64,000 bases of DNA, taken from assembly GCF_002891535.1 (NCBI RefSeq), contig NZ_PDZR01000002.1:1-64000 (forward strand), in the 5' to 3' direction. Below are positions 7,601 through 14,607 of the stretch, piece after piece; within the stretch, counting starts at the first letter, position 1; each line of letters starts with the position of its first letter. The notes below the pieces were generated by a model. It saw nothing but the letters and a program-made list of their open reading frames with translations. It was not told where the DNA came from and made no database searches. The stretch is from Methylocella silvestris. GTDB taxonomy: Bacteria; Pseudomonadota; Alphaproteobacteria; Rhizobiales; Beijerinckiaceae. Made by a program: the position numbers and the translations under genes.

Positions 7601-9436
7601 ATGACCCTTGAATTGCAGCAGGACGTCGAGTTCGAGCGAAAACGTGACGCGGCGGTGCGCGCCAAGCGCATGCGCCGCAGCGCCTCGGCGCGGATGCGCG
7701 GTCTTCTTCGCGCCATCGGCTCGCGTTTTTCATCGTCGCTGACCCGACGGATCGTCGTTTTAAACCTTGGCGGTCTGGTCGCCCTGCTGCTCGGTTTCCT
7801 TTATCTCAACCAGTTCCGCGAAGGGCTGATCGACGCACGCGTGCAAAGCCTGCAGACTCAGGCCGAAATCATCGCCGCCGCCGTCGCCGCCTCGGCCACG
7901 GCGGATAATGAGTCGATTACGATCGATCCGGAAAAACTGCTTCAGCTTGCTCCCGGCGAGAGCTACGGACTCTCCGAGGATACGGCGCCTTCGCTGGAAT
8001 TCTCGATCAATCCGGAGCGGGTCGGCCCGGTGCTGCGCCGCCTCGCCTCGCCGACGCGCACCAGAGCCCGGATCTACGACCGCGACGGCTATCTCCTGCT
8101 CGATTCGCGCTCGCTCGCCAGCCGCGCAAATATCCTGCGGTTCGATCTGCCGCCTCCCGCGGCGAGCGACGAGGCCTCATTCTTCGAGCGGATCTGGGGC
8201 AAGATCAAATCCGTGATCTGGCGCTCGGATCTGCCGGCCTATGAGGAAAACGGCGTCGATAATGGCAAGGTCTACCCCGAGGTCACGCATGCGCTCGGCG
8301 GCGGCGTGCAGTCGATCGCCCGGCTCAACGCCAAGGGCGAGACGATCGTCTCCGTCGCTGCGCCGATCCAACGCTTCCACACCGTGCGCGGCGCCGTGCT
8401 CCTCTCAACCGAAGGCGGCGATATCGACAAGATCATCGCCTCCGAACGCTGGGCGATCGTGCGGATCTTTCTTGTCTCCGCGATCATCATGTTTTTGCTG
8501 TCCCTCTTCATCGCCGGCGCCATCGCCGAGCCGATCCGCCACCTCGCGGAGGCTGCAGAACGCGTGCGGCGAGGAACAAAATTACGTCGCGAGATCCCGG
8601 ACTTCACCGATCGCGCCGATGAGATCGGCCATCTCTCCGGCGCGCTGCGCGACATGACCAAAGCGCTCTACAACCGGATCGAGGCGATCGAAAGCTTCGC
8701 CGCCGACGTCGCGCATGAACTCAAAAATCCGCTGACGTCGCTGCGCAGCGCGGTCGAGACCCTGCCAAACGTCAAGAAGCCGGAATCGCAGGCGCGTCTG
8801 CTTGCGGTCATCCAGCACGACGTCAAACGGCTCGATCGGCTGATCAGCGATATTTCCGACGCCTCCCGCCTCGACGCCGAACTCGCCCGCGCCGACATGG
8901 ATATTGTCGATCTCGAGAAGGTGATGAATACCGTCACCGCCGTCGCCAATCAGGTCAAGGCCGAGTCGAACGTGCATATCAGCCTGACTGTCGCGCGCGG
9001 CTGTCATCACGACATTCGCAAGAGCGCCTTCCGCGTCCTTGGCCATGATTCGCGGCTCGGCCAGGTCTTCAATAATCTGATCGACAATGCGCGCTCCTTT
9101 TCCTGCGACGGCGGCTGGGTGCGCGTGCATATGCGGCCGGCCGAGGATTGCTCCTCCGACGACGGCCAATGGCGCGACGGCTTCGAGATCACCGTCGACG
9201 ACGACGGGCCGGGTATTCCGGCCGACGCCTTCGAGCGGATTTTCGAGCGGTTTTACACGGATCGGCCATGTCAGGGTTTTGGCCAGAACTCTGGGCTCGG
9301 CCTCTCGATCTCGCGCCAGATCATCGAGGCGCATGGCGGCCGCATTTCGGCGCGCAACCGGATGGGGTCGGTCACGGAGGACGATGACGCGCCCGTTCTA
9401 GGCGCAAGGCTCACCATATGGCTGCCGCGCGCCTGA
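7601..9436 (+). CDS. chvG: Sensor histidine kinase ChvG
   Basis: This 611-residue inner-membrane kinase is the partner of ChvI. Order: a basic cytoplasmic start, TM1 at about residues 46-68, a large periplasmic sensor region (about 70-285), TM2 (about 286-308), a HAMP linker (EPIRHLAEAAERVRRG), the dimerisation/phospho-acceptor H-box AADVAHELKNPLTSL with His372, and an ATPase domain with N-box FNNLIDNA and G boxes DDDGPGIP and NSGLGLSI. The ATG at 7601 follows GGGGGA, unlike the TTG 15 bases upstream. In rhizobia the periplasmic regulator ExoR restrains ChvG; no exoR is in this window. The end overlaps hprK. Confidence 0.93.
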   Translation: MTLELQQDVEFERKRDAAVRAKRMRRSASARMRGLLRAIGSRFSSSLTRRIVVLNLGGLVALLLGFLYLNQFREGLIDARVQSLQTQAEIIAAAVAASATADNESITIDPEKLLQLAPGESYGLSEDTAPSLEFSINPERVGPVLRRLASPTRTRARIYDRDGYLLLDSRSLASRANILRFDLPPPAASDEASFFERIWGKIKSVIWRSDLPAYEENGVDNGKVYPEVTHALGGGVQSIARLNAKGETIVSVAAPIQRFHTVRGAVLLSTEGGDIDKIIASERWAIVRIFLVSAIIMFLLSLFIAGAIAEPIRHLAEAAERVRRGTKLRREIPDFTDRADEIGHLSGALRDMTKALYNRIEAIESFAADVAHELKNPLTSLRSAVETLPNVKKPESQARLLAVIQHDVKRLDRLISDISDASRLDAELARADMDIVDLEKVMNTVTAVANQVKAESNVHISLTVARGCHHDIRKSAFRVLGHDSRLGQVFNNLIDNARSFSCDGGWVRVHMRPAEDCSSDDGQWRDGFEITVDDDGPGIPADAFERIFERFYTDRPCQGFGQNSGLGLSISRQIIEAHGGRISARNRMGSVTEDDDAPVLGARLTIWLPRA

Positions 9437-9978
9437 GACCCGCCCCAAAGCCTGGCGAGTCGCTCGATCTGCATGCCAGCGCCATCGTAATTCAGGAGGC
9501 CGGCGTATTGATCTGCGGCGCTTCGGGCGCGGGCAAGAGCTCGCTGGCGCTGGCGTTGATCCAGACGGCGACCAATGCCGGTCTGTTCGCCCGTCTCGTC
9601 GGCGACGATCGGATCAAGGCGAGCGCTCATCACGGCCGGCTGGTCGCGCGAGGCCACAAGGCGATCCTCGGACGCATCGAGCAACGCGGCGTCGGCATTC
9701 TCGAAAGACCTTACTCCAGCGCCGCCGTGATCCGGCTCATCGTCGATCTCGTCCCGCTGGAAGAGGCTCCCCGCATCCCTGAGGCCGCGCGCGGCCTTGC
9801 GGCTGGCCCGGAAACGCGGGAGCCTTGCGTCTGCGACGACTGGGATTTTCGCGGCCTCGAGCAAACCACGCTTTTGGGCGTCCGCCTGCCCCGCCTCAGG
9901 CTGCCGGATCGCGGGGCCGCCGCCGACCTCGCGCTCGCTATTCTGCAACGTTTTGGCTGCGTAAGAAGCGGCGACTGA
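9418..9978 (+). CDS. hprK: HPr kinase/phosphorylase, short alphaproteobacterial form
   Basis: This 186-residue protein corresponds to only the C-terminal catalytic domain of HPr kinase, as is usual in alphaproteobacteria. The P-loop GASGAGKS is at residues 34-41, followed by the acidic LVGDDRIK motif. It would phosphorylate and dephosphorylate a serine of HPr (candidate Ser68 of the ptsH product nearby) with ATP or pyrophosphate. The gene overlaps the end of chvG by 19 bases, so expression is probably coupled. The N-terminal domain of Firmicutes HprK is absent, which is normal for this group. Confidence 0.9.
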   Translation: MAAARLRPAPKPGESLDLHASAIVIQEAGVLICGASGAGKSSLALALIQTATNAGLFARLVGDDRIKASAHHGRLVARGHKAILGRIEQRGVGILERPYSSAAVIRLIVDLVPLEEAPRIPEAARGLAAGPETREPCVCDDWDFRGLEQTTLLGVRLPRLRLPDRGAAADLALAILQRFGCVRSGD

Positions 9979-10319
9979 AACATTTTTGACAGAGCGCCAA
10001 ACAAAATCACGAAATCGCGCGCAGGATGATTCATTTCACTTGCCAAGCTGGACGCAACGCACAAAATGAGCCGACTACGCTAAGGCGAGGCGCTCGAGTG
10101 GCCCGTGCAGCGCTGCCCGGCGTGTGGAGACTTTCTTTATAAATCAGGAACATATACCTGATTGTCGTCATCTCGGAACTGTCGGTTCGATGGAATTTCC
10201 GGATCGCCCTTTGGCGCTCTGGCCAGAGCGAGCGAACAGCGCGTGGTCCTTCCCTTGAAGAATGTTTTCCTTGCAAGCGCTGATGATCGGCAAAGCTCCG
10301 GCATGATCGGGAGCTTCCG
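9979..10319. other. Intergenic region, about 340 bases, with a perfect palindrome
   Basis: The gap between hprK and the EIIA gene is long for a single operon and could hold a promoter for the PTS genes. It includes a perfect 16-bp palindrome at 10215-10230. No coding frame on either strand looks convincing. Confidence 0.4.
10215..10230. promoter_or_regulatory. Perfect 16-bp palindrome upstream of the EIIA gene
   Basis: CGCTCTGGCCAGAGCG has complete two-fold symmetry and lies 90 bases before the EIIA start. It could be an operator half-way between hprK and the PTS genes, but no matching regulator is known to me and chance is possible in GC-rich DNA. Confidence 0.25.
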
Positions 10320-10721
10320 TTGATCGGAATGGTCCTCGTGACGCATGGGCATCTCGCCACCGCGTTCCGTGCGGCGTTGGAACATGTCGTCGGCCCGCAG
10401 AAACAGATCGCGACCATTTCAATCGGACCCGACGACGATATCGAGCAGCGACGCAAGGAGATCGTCGAGGCCGTCGAAGACGTCGACAGCGGCTTCGGCG
10501 TCGTCGTTCTCACCGATATGTTCGGGGGCACCCCCTCGAACCTCGCCATTTCGGTCATGAACGGCGCTCATGTCGAGGTCGTCGCCGGCATCAATCTGCC
10601 GATGCTCATAAAACTCGCCTCGGTGCGGGAAAGCTCCAGCCTTGAACAGGCGGTGATTCAGGCGCAGGACGCGGGGAGGAAATATATTTACGTTGCAAGC
10701 CGCGTGTTGAGCGGGAAATGA
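10320..10721 (+). CDS. PTS mannose-type EIIA component (regulatory)
   Basis: This 133-residue protein is a single EIIA-Man domain. Its phospho-acceptor is His9 in VLVTHGHLA, and the family signature LTDMFGGTPSN follows around residues 63-73. In alphaproteobacteria this protein accepts phosphate from HPr in a signalling chain that lacks sugar permeases. The start is TTG, with GGGAGC just upstream. The gene overlaps ptsH by ATGA (10718-10721). The gene names manX or ptsM are used for relatives. No EIIB or EIIC is present in the window, which fits a regulatory rather than transport role. Confidence 0.9.
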   Translation: MIGMVLVTHGHLATAFRAALEHVVGPQKQIATISIGPDDDIEQRRKEIVEAVEDVDSGFGVVVLTDMFGGTPSNLAISVMNGAHVEVVAGINLPMLIKLASVRESSSLEQAVIQAQDAGRKYIYVASRVLSGK

Positions 10722-11053
10722 ACGAAGACGAAGGCGACCCCTGCGACTGCGACAATTCCGCCGCGTTCACGCCGCCGGACGGCGCGCTGGTGCGCGAGTT
10801 GAAGATTGTCAACCGCAAGGGGCTGCACGCGCGGGCGACAGCCAAATTCGTCCGCTGCGTCGATAGCTTCGAGGCCGAAATTCTTGTCGGCCGCTGCGGC
10901 GACATGGTTGGCGGCACATCGATCATGGGCATCCTCACGCTCGGCGCAGGGCTCGGCTCGACGATCCTCGTTGCGGCGACCGGGCGCCAGGCGCAGGAAG
11001 CAATCGAGGCGATTACCGAACTGGTGGCGAACCGTTTCGGCGAGGACGAGTAA
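10718..11053 (+). CDS. ptsH: Phosphocarrier protein HPr with an N-terminal extension
   Basis: This 111-residue HPr has phospho-His37 in KGLHARA and a candidate regulatory Ser68 in GGTSIMG, the target expected for the HprK encoded upstream. It carries about 22 extra acidic residues at the N-terminus, including a CDC motif, before the normal HPr start (VRELKIVN). The ATG overlaps the EIIA stop codon, so the pair is translationally coupled. It would pass phosphate from EI (not in the window) to EIIA. The extension may be real or the start may lie downstream; no strong alternative start is seen. Confidence 0.9.
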   Translation: MNEDEGDPCDCDNSAAFTPPDGALVRELKIVNRKGLHARATAKFVRCVDSFEAEILVGRCGDMVGGTSIMGILTLGAGLGSTILVAATGRQAQEAIEAITELVANRFGEDE

Positions 11054-11178
11054 ACGCCGCAAGGCCAGCGGTTGGCGCGTCGCAATATGAGGCAATAACG
11101 CCCATATTCGGCGCTGCGCCGGATCTGAAGCGAGAGCTTCACCATTATCGACATAAATCGAGCTGGAGACTTGAGGCC

Positions 11179-12030
11179 TTGACCCAGCCTGTTCTTTCGC
11201 CGGAAGAAATCGAGCGTTACGCCCGCCATATCGTGCTGCGCGGCGTCGGGGGCCCGGGTCAGCAGAGACTGCGCGCGGCGCGCGTCCTCGTCATCGGCGC
11301 CGGTGGGCTTGGCGCTCCGCTGTTGCAATATCTCGCCGCAGCTGGCGTCGGCTTGATCGGCGTCGTCGACGACGACCATGTCTCGCTGTCGAATCTGCAG
11401 CGTCAGGTGCTGCATCGAACCGAAGACGTCGGGCGCGCCAAGGTCGACAGCGCCGCGGACGCAATCGCAAGGCTCAATCCGCATGTTGAAGTGAAGCTGC
11501 ACGCTTTGCGGCTTACAGAGGCGAACGCCCGCGCGCTCGTCGCCGGCTATGACGTGATCGCCGACGGATCGGATAATTTTGCGACGCGCTATAGCGTTTC
11601 CGACGCCTGCTTTTATGAACGCAGACCGCTTGTCACCGCCGCAGTCGGCGCCTTCGACGGATCGCTGACCGTGTTGAAGCCCTATGAAGCAGGCCCGAAC
11701 GGCGAGCCAAATCCAACCTATCGCTGCCTTTTTCCGCAAGCTCCGCCGTCGCGGCTCGCGCCGAATTGCGCAGAAATCGGGGTGCTTGGCGCCTTGACCG
11801 GCATCCTCGGCGCAATGATGGCGCTCGAGGTCGTCCGCGAAATCGTCGGCTTTGGCGAAAATCTCGTCGGCCGGCTGGTGCTGCTCGATGCGCTCGACAT
11901 GCGGTTCGAAACCGTGCGCTATCGCTGGGATCCGGAAAATGCGCTGAACGGCGCGACGTCGGCCGCCGCATCGGCCTCTCAACTCCCGGCCGGATCAGCG
12001 TTGACAGCGGCAATCCGAGGAACTAGATGA
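11179..12030 (+). CDS. ThiF/MoeB/HesA-family adenylyltransferase
   Basis: This 283-residue E1-like enzyme would adenylate the C-terminus of a ubiquitin-like sulfur carrier (MoaD or ThiS). The nucleotide motif GAGGLGAP is at residues 40-47, followed by VVDDDHVSLSNLQRQ and DGSDNFATRY. The presumed catalytic Cys is in PNCAEIG. Of the four zinc cysteines of Escherichia coli MoeB, only one remains: the first pair reads TYRC and the C-terminal CxxC is missing. No rhodanese domain is present. It starts with TTG at 11179. In many Rhizobiales ahcY occupies this place after the PTS genes. Whether it serves MoaD or ThiS is unknown. Confidence 0.85.
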   Translation: MTQPVLSPEEIERYARHIVLRGVGGPGQQRLRAARVLVIGAGGLGAPLLQYLAAAGVGLIGVVDDDHVSLSNLQRQVLHRTEDVGRAKVDSAADAIARLNPHVEVKLHALRLTEANARALVAGYDVIADGSDNFATRYSVSDACFYERRPLVTAAVGAFDGSLTVLKPYEAGPNGEPNPTYRCLFPQAPPSRLAPNCAEIGVLGALTGILGAMMALEVVREIVGFGENLVGRLVLLDALDMRFETVRYRWDPENALNGATSAAASASQLPAGSALTAAIRGTR

Positions 12031-12083
12031 CGACGGCGCTTACCGCCCAGCCGCCGCGTCGACTTTGGCTCGCAGGCCTCCGG

Positions 12084-12157
12084 TGGGGGATAGTTCAACG
12101 GTAGAACTGCGGACTCTGACTCCGTCAATCTTGGTTCGAATCCAGGTCCCCCAGCCA
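12084..12157 (+). tRNA. tRNA-Gln (anticodon CUG)
   Basis: A complete cloverleaf can be drawn. The acceptor stem pairs TGGGGGA with TCCCCCA; the D arm contains TAGTTCAACGGTAGA; the anticodon loop is CTCTGAC with CTG at positions 34-36; the T loop is GGTTCGAATCC. The CCA end is encoded (12155-12157). CUG reads the CAG glutamine codon. Confidence 0.95.
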
Positions 12158-12203
12158 AATCCCAGTTTGAACCCGTAGCCTTTCATCTAGGCGCCAGGCC
12201 GCA

Positions 12204-12788
12204 TCAAGGCGACGCCTGCCGGCACTTCAATTCCTGCGCGAGCAGCCATTCCGGCCCGAACATGTGTGGATCGACGCCCCGCCTGGGCAGGACCGAGGCG
12301 TCAGCCGGCGGGTTGGTCATATAGACCAACTCCCATTTGATCCCTTTCGTCTCGGGATTCGTGCGGGAGACAAAGCGGGCCGACTCAAAATCGGATTTAG
12401 ACGGATAACCGTTCTTTCCCGGCGGCGCGCCCAGCACGACGACCAATTTGATGCGTTCGAGTTCGTTTGGCTTCAGTTGTTTGAGAATATGCAGCACGTC
12501 GTAGCCGCCGCCCGAAAATCCGTAGATCCCGGCGTATGATGAATCGTCTCGCAGCTTCAACACGGCCTGCACGGTCTGCGGATTTTTGTCGCGATCGCCG
12601 TCCTTCAGCGGATCGCCCGACACGTCGAGCACATCCCCGTCGTATCCCCTGCATGTTGCATAGTCCTTCGCGGCCTTCTCATGCAACGCCCCGTCGGGAT
12701 AGGCGACGTTGTCGCCCTTCTCGTTGGGATATGTCGGCTTTTTGGCGCTGTTACCCCGCAGGATCAGCATCTTCGGATTCGACATCAT
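12204..12788 (-). CDS. Hypothetical protein with a nucleophile-elbow-like motif
   Basis: This 194-residue soluble protein begins MMSNPKMLILRGNSA and contains YGFSGGGYD near residue 93, which resembles the Gly-x-Ser-x-Gly elbow of alpha/beta hydrolases, followed by a strand IKLVVVLGAPPG. These features fit a small alpha/beta-hydrolase-like fold, but no His catalytic motif is obvious. No signal peptide or membrane segment is seen. I do not recognise a family. It lies alone between tRNA-Gln and small exported genes; AAGAGA precedes the start. The coding frame has good third-position GC. Confidence 0.6.
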   Translation of the reverse strand: MMSNPKMLILRGNSAKKPTYPNEKGDNVAYPDGALHEKAAKDYATCRGYDGDVLDVSGDPLKDGDRDKNPQTVQAVLKLRDDSSYAGIYGFSGGGYDVLHILKQLKPNELERIKLVVVLGAPPGKNGYPSKSDFESARFVSRTNPETKGIKWELVYMTNPPADASVLPRRGVDPHMFGPEWLLAQELKCRQASP

Positions 12789-12918
12789 CGTCTCTTGGTG
12801 TGAAGCGGCGCAGATTTCCGGAAGGCCCGCGCCCCGGGACTATCAGGCTACCTCGACGCCGCTAACTACGCGCGTGTGCGGGCGCACGCGACGCGCGTCC
12901 GCATCGCGGCGCACCACT

Positions 12919-13191
12919 TCATTGTTGCGGTCGGGGATGAAGTCGAAGCCAGGCTCGCGCTTCCGGTCCCTGCACGCGTCCCGCATAGACTTCGTCGGCC
13001 CAGCGGCTTTGGCCGCTATAGGTTGTTGTTTGCGTCGACGTTTGCGTTGAGGTGTTGGTGGACGTGTTCGTCGCCGTATTTCCAGAACTCGTATTTCTGG
13101 GTTGGGCGCCCGCCGCATAGGCTGCGGTTGACATCCCTATGCCGGCGAGGGCGGCGGCGACACAGACAATCAGCGGGTGGCGTTTGAACAT
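12919..13191 (-). CDS. Small secreted Ser/Thr/Asn-rich protein, probably frameshifted at its end
   Basis: This 90-residue frame has a clear signal peptide (MFKRHPLIVCVAAALAGIG, ending AAYAAG), then a low-complexity stretch of Thr, Ser, Asn and Gln (NTSTNTSTQTSTQTTT), then SRWADEVYAG. After about 12985 coding quality drops in this frame, while the neighbouring frame, ending at 12843, becomes well coded (PGFDFIPDRNNEVVRRD). Reading one base fewer in the CCC run at 12968-12970 would join the two into a protein of about 115 residues. So this is either a sequencing error or a recent frameshift. Function is unknown. Confidence 0.5.
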   Translation of the reverse strand: MFKRHPLIVCVAAALAGIGMSTAAYAAGAQPRNTSSGNTATNTSTNTSTQTSTQTTTYSGQSRWADEVYAGRVQGPEARAWLRLHPRPQQ

Positions 13192-13294
13192 ATTTTCATT
13201 CCGTTTGACCGCTGCCTGACCCGCCGTCCTTCATTTGAAGGAGACGTCAGAACCCTCTTACCATCGACTGTCGGCTGCAACCGCAGACGCTCGC

Positions 13295-13468
13295 CTACGC
13301 GCGCCGGATCATGCTGGCGATAAGCGAAATAACAAAGAGGACGATCGCGACCCAGAACAGGATTTTCGCCGCTTCGACGGCCGTGCCCGCGACGCCGCCA
13401 AATCCAAACACCGCGGCAATAATGGCGACAACCAGGAACACGACGGCGTAGTACATAAGATTGCCCAT
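13295..13468 (-). CDS. DUF1328 small membrane protein (YtjA-like)
   Basis: This 57-residue inner-membrane protein reads [17 protein letters not shown], then [18 protein letters not shown], and ends [14 protein letters not shown]. It has two hydrophobic segments around a glycine-rich turn, which matches the DUF1328/YtjA family in length and sequence. Function of the family is unknown; members are often linked to stress expression. It stands alone between the secreted protein and the MBL-fold gene. The start ATG at 13468 is preceded by GCGGAG. Confidence 0.85.
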   Translation of the reverse strand: MGNLMYYAVVFLVVAIIAAVFGFGGVAGTAVEAAKILFWVAIVLFVISLIASMIRRA

Positions 13469-13585
13469 ATCGAAACTCCGCTAAGCAGCTCGTGACGAAG
13501 ACGATCGGCGCAAACAACGCCGCTGTGCTTCAAACTGGCGGCGAGCCTGTTTGGTTCCGGCGCACGCCCGCGCTGAGGCCTGAAT

Positions 13586-14533
13586 TCAGCGCCATTCCAG
13601 CTCCTTATAGGCTGCGATGACGTTGCGGCCGTTGTAGTCGTCGAACAAGGTCCATCGGTCCTTTTCGTCCTGCGCCACACGGGCGGATGCTTCTTCGATC
13701 GCGACGCCGGCCTCGATGGCTTTCTCGACGCCGCGCTGCAGCGTGGTCAGATAGCGGTCGATATCCGCAGCGCCATCCGGCCATGCGATGGCGACCGGTC
13801 CATGGCCGGGGACCGCACGGGGGGCGCCGATCTGCTTCAGTCCCTGCAGTTCCTTCAGCCAGCCCGGCAGCGAGCCGTCGAGCGAGGGCATGCGCTGGAC
13901 GAAGACGAGGTCGGCTGTTAGCAACAGCCCCGTTTTGCGGTCGATCAGGCTGAGGTCAGAGGTCGTGTGCGCGACGCCATGCGCATGGGCCGAAACAATC
14001 CGGTCGCCGAGGTCGAACTCCGCCCCGTCCCGCACCGCAAGCGTCGGCGGAACGATTGTTCCGGCCCGATCCTCGCCGACAATGTCGGCCAGCACGCCGT
14101 GATAATAATCGCCGCGCTGGCGCATCGCCTCGGAAAGCGCATGATGGCCGACAAAAACAGGCTGATCCTCCAGGAAGGCGGCCGCGCCAAAAATATGGTC
14201 GGGATGAATGTGGCTCATCACCACATATTTGATGGGGAGCTTCGTCTTCTCGCGAATGGTCGCCCTCAGGCTTTGCCCGTCGATGAGGCTGCCGCCCGGA
14301 TCGACGACGAGGACGCCGTCGCGGCCGATGATGAAGCCAATATTGGCGATCGCGTCGTCATTGGCGGCCGTTGCGTCCTGATCGACGCCGCGGCGAATGT
14401 GTACGCCCTCGGCGACCTCCTCCGTCGCGAAGGGCGCGACGGCCGCGAAGGCCCGCCGCGCCGTTGCGGGCAGACAGCAGAGGCAAAAGCCGCCGGCAAG
14501 CAGCTTCCGGCGCGTCAACACACTGAGGTCCAA
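13586..14533 (-). CDS. Exported MBL-fold metallo-hydrolase, quinoprotein-relay type
   Basis: This 315-residue protein has a twin-arginine-like signal (TRRKLLAGGFCLCCLPA) and a metallo-beta-lactamase fold with the zinc motif SHIHPDHIFG and later HGVAHTTSDLSL and PGHGPVA. The opening segment VHIRRGVDQDATAANDDAIAN resembles the group annotated as quinoprotein relay system zinc metallohydrolase, whose members often sit near PQQ-dependent dehydrogenases. No such dehydrogenase is in this window, so the role is unproved. I chose the TTG at 14533 because GGGAGGAG lies just before it; the TTG at 14548 would place that site inside the gene. It follows the AtoE gene on the same strand. Confidence 0.78.
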   Translation of the reverse strand: MDLSVLTRRKLLAGGFCLCCLPATARRAFAAVAPFATEEVAEGVHIRRGVDQDATAANDDAIANIGFIIGRDGVLVVDPGGSLIDGQSLRATIREKTKLPIKYVVMSHIHPDHIFGAAAFLEDQPVFVGHHALSEAMRQRGDYYHGVLADIVGEDRAGTIVPPTLAVRDGAEFDLGDRIVSAHAHGVAHTTSDLSLIDRKTGLLLTADLVFVQRMPSLDGSLPGWLKELQGLKQIGAPRAVPGHGPVAIAWPDGAADIDRYLTTLQRGVEKAIEAGVAIEEASARVAQDEKDRWTLFDDYNGRNVIAAYKELEWR

Positions 14534-14607
14534 CTGTTCTCCTCCCAAGAATTTCCGGCGCTCTTGCGGGCGCCGTTAGCAGTTTCACGCGGTTCCGGTC
14601 AAATGCG

